Shown piece by piece: positions 60,564 through 64,000 of a DNA stretch of 64,000 nt. Below the pieces are notes generated by a model. The model ran no database searches. It saw only the letters and a list, made by a program, of their open reading frames with translations, and was not told where the DNA came from. Source of the DNA: Oerskovia paurometabola (GTDB taxonomy: Bacteria > Actinomycetota > Actinomycetes > Actinomycetales > Cellulomonadaceae); assembly GCF_016907365.1 (NCBI RefSeq), contig NZ_JAFBBV010000001.1, positions 1,054,001 to 1,118,000 on the forward strand, read 5' to 3'. Position numbers and translations under genes: made by a program. Each line of letters starts with the position of its first letter. Within the stretch, counting starts at the first letter, position 1.

Positions 60564-61384
60564 GCACGCCCGACGCACGCGGCTCGGCCACCCTCTCGAC
60601 GGGCACGTCGACGCACCAGGGAGCCGCGCCCGACCGGCGGGCCCCGCGTGCGGCCAGCCCGCGCCTGACCCTCGCGACCGCAGGCAGGGTCCTGCGCCAG
60701 GTACGCCACGACCCGCGGACCATCGCCCTGCTCGTCGTGCTGCCGTGCGTGCTGCTGGGTCTCATCGCCTGGATGTTCGACGGCACGCCCGTGCTCGACC
60801 AGTTCGGCCCGATCCTCGTGGGCCTGTTCCCCATGATCATCATGTTCCTCGTCACGAGCGTCACGACGCTGCGCGAGCGTCAGTCCGGGACGCTCGAGCG
60901 CCTCATGACCATGCCGATCGGCAAGGGCGACTTCGTGGGCGGGTACGCCCTGGCGTTCGCGCTGCTCGCGACCGTGCAGGCCCTCGTCGTCGTGGCGTTC
61001 GCCGTGTGGGTCTGCGGCATGGAGGTGTCCGGACCGGTGTGGGTCGTCGTGCTCGTCGCGGTGCTCGACGCGATCCTGGGCTCGTGCCTCGGGCTCGCGG
61101 CCTCGGCGCTGGCGCGCTCGGAGTTCCAGGCGGTCCAGCTCATGCCCGTGATCCTGTTCCCGCAGCTCATCACGTGCGGGCTGCTCATGCCCCGCGACGA
61201 GATGCCCGCGGTGCTCGAGGCGATCAGCCGCGTGCTGCCCCTGACGTACGGCGTCTCGGCGCTGCAGGACGTCGCAGCCGGCGGGACCTTCGCGGACGTG
61301 AGCGGCGCCGTCGCCGTCATCGTCGCGTTCATCGTCGGAGCGATCGTGCTGGGGACCCTGACCTTGCGGCGCCGCACGGTCTAG
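60560..61384 (+). CDS. ABC-2 type exporter permease
   Basis: The 274-residue membrane protein has six predicted helices and the ABC-2 permease pattern, with TLRERQSGTLERLMTMPIGK after the second helix and FPQLITCGLLMPRDEMP before the last pair. The first 40 residues are a polar, Ala/Thr-rich cytoplasmic lead. It is translationally coupled to the ATPase. Substrate unknown; the TetR neighbour suggests a toxic small molecule. Confidence 0.9.
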   Translation: MSTPDARGSATLSTGTSTHQGAAPDRRAPRAASPRLTLATAGRVLRQVRHDPRTIALLVVLPCVLLGLIAWMFDGTPVLDQFGPILVGLFPMIIMFLVTSVTTLRERQSGTLERLMTMPIGKGDFVGGYALAFALLATVQALVVVAFAVWVCGMEVSGPVWVVVLVAVLDAILGSCLGLAASALARSEFQAVQLMPVILFPQLITCGLLMPRDEMPAVLEAISRVLPLTYGVSALQDVAAGGTFADVSGAVAVIVAFIVGAIVLGTLTLRRRTV

Positions 61385-61480
61385 CAGACGACTTCTCACC
61401 CGCTCCCACCTTCCGACGGGGCCGACCTCCGTGGGAGGATCAGCGCGCTCGGGGGCGGAAAGCGACAAAGGAGTACGTAC

Positions 61481-62215
61481 GTGCGAATCGTGGACCCACG
61501 GGCAGGCTCCCGCCCGCTCGGCGGTGCGGCAGCGGCCTCGCTGCTGCTCGGCGGCCTGCTGCTCGGCACCGGACCCGCTGCGGCGAGCGCGGGGTCGCTC
61601 ACCGGTGACCGCGACCCGCAGGGCGTCGGCCTCCAGGTCGACGTCTCAGGGGTCACCAGCCAGTCGCAGGTCGAGGCCGACGCGCAGGGCGCGGTGCCAG
61701 GCGGCGCGCTGGGCGTCCGCGGCTCGGGGCTGGTCCCGCTCACGCCCTACGACGTCCACCTCCACTCCGCCTACGCGGCACCCGTCCGGCTCGCCACCGC
61801 GATCTCCCTCGCCGACGGCACGTTCGGGCTCTCGGCCCTCCTGCCCGGCTCGGTGCAGCCAGGGACGCACTTCGTGCGCGTGACCGACCCCGGGACCGGG
61901 GGCTACCTCGACACGGCGCCCTTCGAGATCGGGGCGCCTGCCGAGCCCGGCGGGAGCGCGGGCGGCGCAGAGCCGGGCACCGGGGCGGGACCCGTGGTGG
62001 GCGGCGCCGACGACGGAGGCCTGGCGGCGACCGGCCCGCTCGACGCCGAGCCGGTCGCTGCCGGGAAGGCGCACCTCGAGGCGGACGACGCAGCAGGCCT
62101 GGCGTTCACCGGGGCGGCCGTCGTGGGGGCGCTCGCCGCTGCGGGAGCGCTCGTCGTCGCGGGCGTCGTCGCGCTCACGGGAGCCCGACGCCGGCGACGC
62201 GCGCGGACGACCTGA
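61481..62215 (+). CDS. Secreted, wall-anchored protein with LAFTG sortase-E-type signal
   Basis: The 244-residue protein has a signal peptide (about 1-36), a beta-type domain (about 45-150) and a Gly/Ala/Pro-rich linker. The C-terminal sorting signal is LAFTG (207-211), followed by a hydrophobic helix (212-234) and Arg-rich tail. Class E sortases of actinobacteria are known to use LAxTG-type signals. A second LAATG at 181-185 is not followed by a helix. No sortase is in the window. GTG 61481 follows AAAGGAG. Confidence 0.75.
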   Translation: MRIVDPRAGSRPLGGAAAASLLLGGLLLGTGPAAASAGSLTGDRDPQGVGLQVDVSGVTSQSQVEADAQGAVPGGALGVRGSGLVPLTPYDVHLHSAYAAPVRLATAISLADGTFGLSALLPGSVQPGTHFVRVTDPGTGGYLDTAPFEIGAPAEPGGSAGGAEPGTGAGPVVGGADDGGLAATGPLDAEPVAAGKAHLEADDAAGLAFTGAAVVGALAAAGALVVAGVVALTGARRRRRARTT

Positions 62216-62263
62216 GCGACGCCGTCGGGCCCGGGCGCCTGCGCGAGCCACCTCGGCGGGCCC

Positions 62264-62935
62264 TCAGGGGCGGGCCGCGAACCGTTCCAGCAGCTCGGCG
62301 TGCCCCGAGACGATGAGCAGGTCGTTCGCCGAGATGCGCGTGCTGGGCTCGGCGTACACGAAGTCCTGCCCCGGGGACTTCACGCCGATGATCGTCACGC
62401 CGTACCGTTCGCGGACCTTCGTCTGCTCGATCGTGAAGCCCTGCGTCTCCTTCGGGGGGCGCATCTTGACGATCGTGAAACCGTCCTCGACCTCGATGTA
62501 GTCGAGCAGCTTGCCCGAGACCAGGTGCGCGACGCGACTGCCCGCGTCGGCCTCCGGGAAGACGACGTGGTGCGCGCCGATGCGCTGCAGGATACGCCCG
62601 TGCTCGGCGGAGATGGCCTTGGCCCAGATCTGCGGGGTCCCGAGGTCCACGAGGTTGCCCGTGATGAGCACGCTCGCCTCGAGCGACGTGCCCACGCCGA
62701 CCACCGCGACGGGGAAGTCGCGCGCGCCGAGCTGCTCGAGGGCGGTCGGGTTCGAGGCGTCGGCCTCGACGAGGGGGATCTGGCCCGACCACTGCGCGAT
62801 GAGCTCGGGGGAGCGCTCGACCGCGAGCACGTCCTGCCCGAGCCGGTCGAGCGTCGCCGCGATCGCGGACCCGAACCGGCCGAGGCCGATCACGAGCACG
62901 CCCGCGTTCTTCTCGGGGGCCTTCTTGTCGGGCAC
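62264..62935 (-). CDS. Potassium uptake regulatory subunit, KtrA/TrkA type
   Basis: The 223-residue cytoplasmic RCK protein has an N-terminal NAD/ATP-binding Rossmann fold (VLVIGLGRFGSAIAATL, then the acidic strand end LVEADASN) and a C-terminal TrkA_C domain (about 140-220). A single RCK unit of this length fits KtrA rather than the double-length TrkA. It gates the membrane subunit encoded 99 bp upstream on the same strand. The GTG start at 62935 follows AAAGG. Confidence 0.88.
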   Translation of the reverse strand: MPDKKAPEKNAGVLVIGLGRFGSAIAATLDRLGQDVLAVERSPELIAQWSGQIPLVEADASNPTALEQLGARDFPVAVVGVGTSLEASVLITGNLVDLGTPQIWAKAISAEHGRILQRIGAHHVVFPEADAGSRVAHLVSGKLLDYIEVEDGFTIVKMRPPKETQGFTIEQTKVRERYGVTIIGVKSPGQDFVYAEPSTRISANDLLIVSGHAELLERFAARP

Positions 62936-63034
62936 CTTGGGGGCCTTTCGTCGAGAGGGGTACTGGAGGCTGGGGTAGGTACTGGGGTCTCTGAGGGGTT
63001 CTGAGCGACCTGTGCGGCGGCCGGCCCGGGCCGG

Positions 63035-64000
63035 TCAGCCGATGATGGGGCGTTCCTCGGGATAGCGGATGACGCGGCGCCGGTCGCGCAGCGCGAGCGC
63101 TGCCGCCAATGTCATGGTCCCGGTACGGCCGATGAACATCAACACGACGAGCACGTACTTGCCGGCCGTCGGCAGGTCGGCGGTCACGCCCGTCGACAGG
63201 CCCACGGTCGCGAACGCGGAGATGGTCTCGAAGAGGATCACGTCGAGCGTCCAGCCCGTGATCTCCAGGAGCAGGAGGCTCGCGACGAGCACGGCCGTGG
63301 CGCCGATGAACGACACGGCGACCGCGAGCCGCAGGGTCTCGCGCGGGACGCGACGTCCGAAGGCCTCCAGGTCGCGGTCCCCGCGGGCTTCCGAGACGAT
63401 CGCGAGCAGCATGACAGCGAGCGTCGTGACCTTGATGCCGCCTGCGGTCGACGCGCTGCCGCCACCGACGAACATGAGCGCGTCGGTGATGAGCCAGCTC
63501 GACTCGTGCATGCCGTTGATGTCGATCGTCGAGAAGCCCGCCGACCGCGGCATGACCCCGGCGAAGAGCGAGGCGAGGACCTTCTCGTTGAGGCTCAGCG
63601 GCCCCAGGGTCTTCTCGTTGGTCCACTCGAACGCCGCGAACAGGACCACGGCCACGACGACCAGGACCGCGCTCGTCGTCAGCGTCAGCTTGGTGTGCAG
63701 GCTCCACCGCGAGGCGCGCCTGCGGTTGCGCATGATGTTGAGGATGACGGGGAAGCCGAGCGACCCGATGAAGACGCCGACGATGATCGGCATGAGCAGC
63801 ATCCAGTCGCCCACGTAGGGCGTCAGGCCCTCGGCCGTCGGGATGAAGCCCGCGTTGTTGAACGCCGAGATCCCGTAGAACAACCCGTGCCAGGCCGCCT
63901 CCCCGAACGTCTCCTCGAGCACGATGAAGCGCGGCAGGAGCAGGAGCGCGATGGTCAGCTCGATGGTGGTCGACGTGATGATGACGACCCGGACGAGCGA
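63035..64000 (-). CDS. Potassium uptake channel subunit, TrkH/KtrB family (5' end outside the window)
   Basis: The frame is open from the right edge (64000) to the stop at 63035, giving the last 321 residues. Features include the segment RVVIITSTTIELTIALLLLP at the edge, pore-loop segments such as YGISAFNNAGF, ASLFAGVMPRSAGFSTIDI, GGGSASTAGGIKVTTLAV and SAFATVGLSTG, and the C-terminal IGRTGTMTLAAALALRDR. The Gly in each loop acts as the selectivity filter in this family. The N-terminal part, including the start, is not visible. It pairs with the KtrA-type gene. Confidence 0.9.
   Translation of the reverse strand, partial: SLVRVVIITSTTIELTIALLLLPRFIVLEETFGEAAWHGLFYGISAFNNAGFIPTAEGLTPYVGDWMLLMPIIVGVFIGSLGFPVILNIMRNRRRASRWSLHTKLTLTTSAVLVVVAVVLFAAFEWTNEKTLGPLSLNEKVLASLFAGVMPRSAGFSTIDINGMHESSWLITDALMFVGGGSASTAGGIKVTTLAVMLLAIVSEARGDRDLEAFGRRVPRETLRLAVAVSFIGATAVLVASLLLLEITGWTLDVILFETISAFATVGLSTGVTADLPTAGKYVLVVLMFIGRTGTMTLAAALALRDRRRVIRYPEERPIIG

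Noticed and set aside
63035..63922. A complete 295-residue TrkH-like gene starting at GTG 63922
   Set aside because: The frame continues to the window edge with a family-typical hydrophobic segment, so the gene is cut by the edge, not complete or truncated.
1..64000. CRISPR arrays, transposases, integrases, tRNA or rRNA genes
   Set aside because: No regularly spaced direct repeats, no DDE or recombinase motifs in any plausible frame, and no tRNA-like cloverleaf or rRNA signature was recognised by eye. A covariance-model scan would be needed to exclude small RNAs.

Overview
This 64 kb window comes from a very GC-rich chromosome with strongly GC-biased third codon positions and many GTG starts. 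A motile actinobacterium is indicated by the radA-disA-mutY neighbourhood, a short Rv2747-type ArgA, the ATGA-type overlaps and large secreted arabinan-active enzymes. A plant-polysaccharide degrader of the Cellulomonas / Oerskovia / Cellulosimicrobium kind is the best guess (inference). I see no tRNA, rRNA, CRISPR array, transposase, phage gene or replication origin.

Region 1 (1-15 kb) is a flagellar block, all on the + strand. In order it holds a probable fliJ tail, an NlpC/P60 wall hydrolase, fliK, flgD, flgE, a strong hairpin, flbD, motA, motB, fliM, fliN, fliO, fliP, fliQ, fliR, flhB, flhA, an FlhF-like gene with no GTPase P-loop, and csrA. Most genes overlap or sit a few bases apart. 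A GCATAGG motif precedes fliM, flhA and csrA, and the csrA Shine-Dalgarno lies in a hairpin loop.

Region 2 (15-22.7 kb) holds a divergent sigma-70-like gene with a downstream single-pass membrane protein, a hypothetical gene, a large ATP-binding LuxR-type (LAL/MalT-like) regulator and an S33 prolyl-aminopeptidase-type hydrolase.

Region 3 (22.7-28.5 kb) is a glycerol locus: glpK, glpF and glpD on the - strand, with a divergent SorC-type regulator. Region 4 (28.5-36.2 kb) is mainly housekeeping: argA, mutY, a membrane-anchored protein, disA, radA, a potassium channel, a membrane protein and proC.

Region 5 (36.2-59 kb) is a complete arabinan/L-arabinose locus. A LacI-type regulator, translationally coupled to proC, precedes an inverted pair of operators and a promoter for araB-araD-araA. 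A YtfQRT-YjfF-like ABC importer follows, with two AGCGCT operators in front of it. Then come three very large secreted enzymes: one GH51 and two GH43 proteins, one of which has two GH43 domains. All three share a C-terminal module ending in Cys-Gly. The likely workflow is extracellular arabinan debranching and trimming, import of arabinose, then conversion through ribulose and ribulose 5-phosphate to xylulose 5-phosphate.

Region 6 (59-64 kb) holds a TetR regulator with an ABC-2 exporter, a secreted protein with an LAFTG sortase-E-type signal, and a KtrA/KtrB-type potassium uptake pair whose channel subunit runs off the right edge. The least explained parts are the sigma-like/membrane pair (15.1-17.5 kb), the P-loop-less FlhF-like protein, and the shared Cys-Gly module of the arabinan enzymes.
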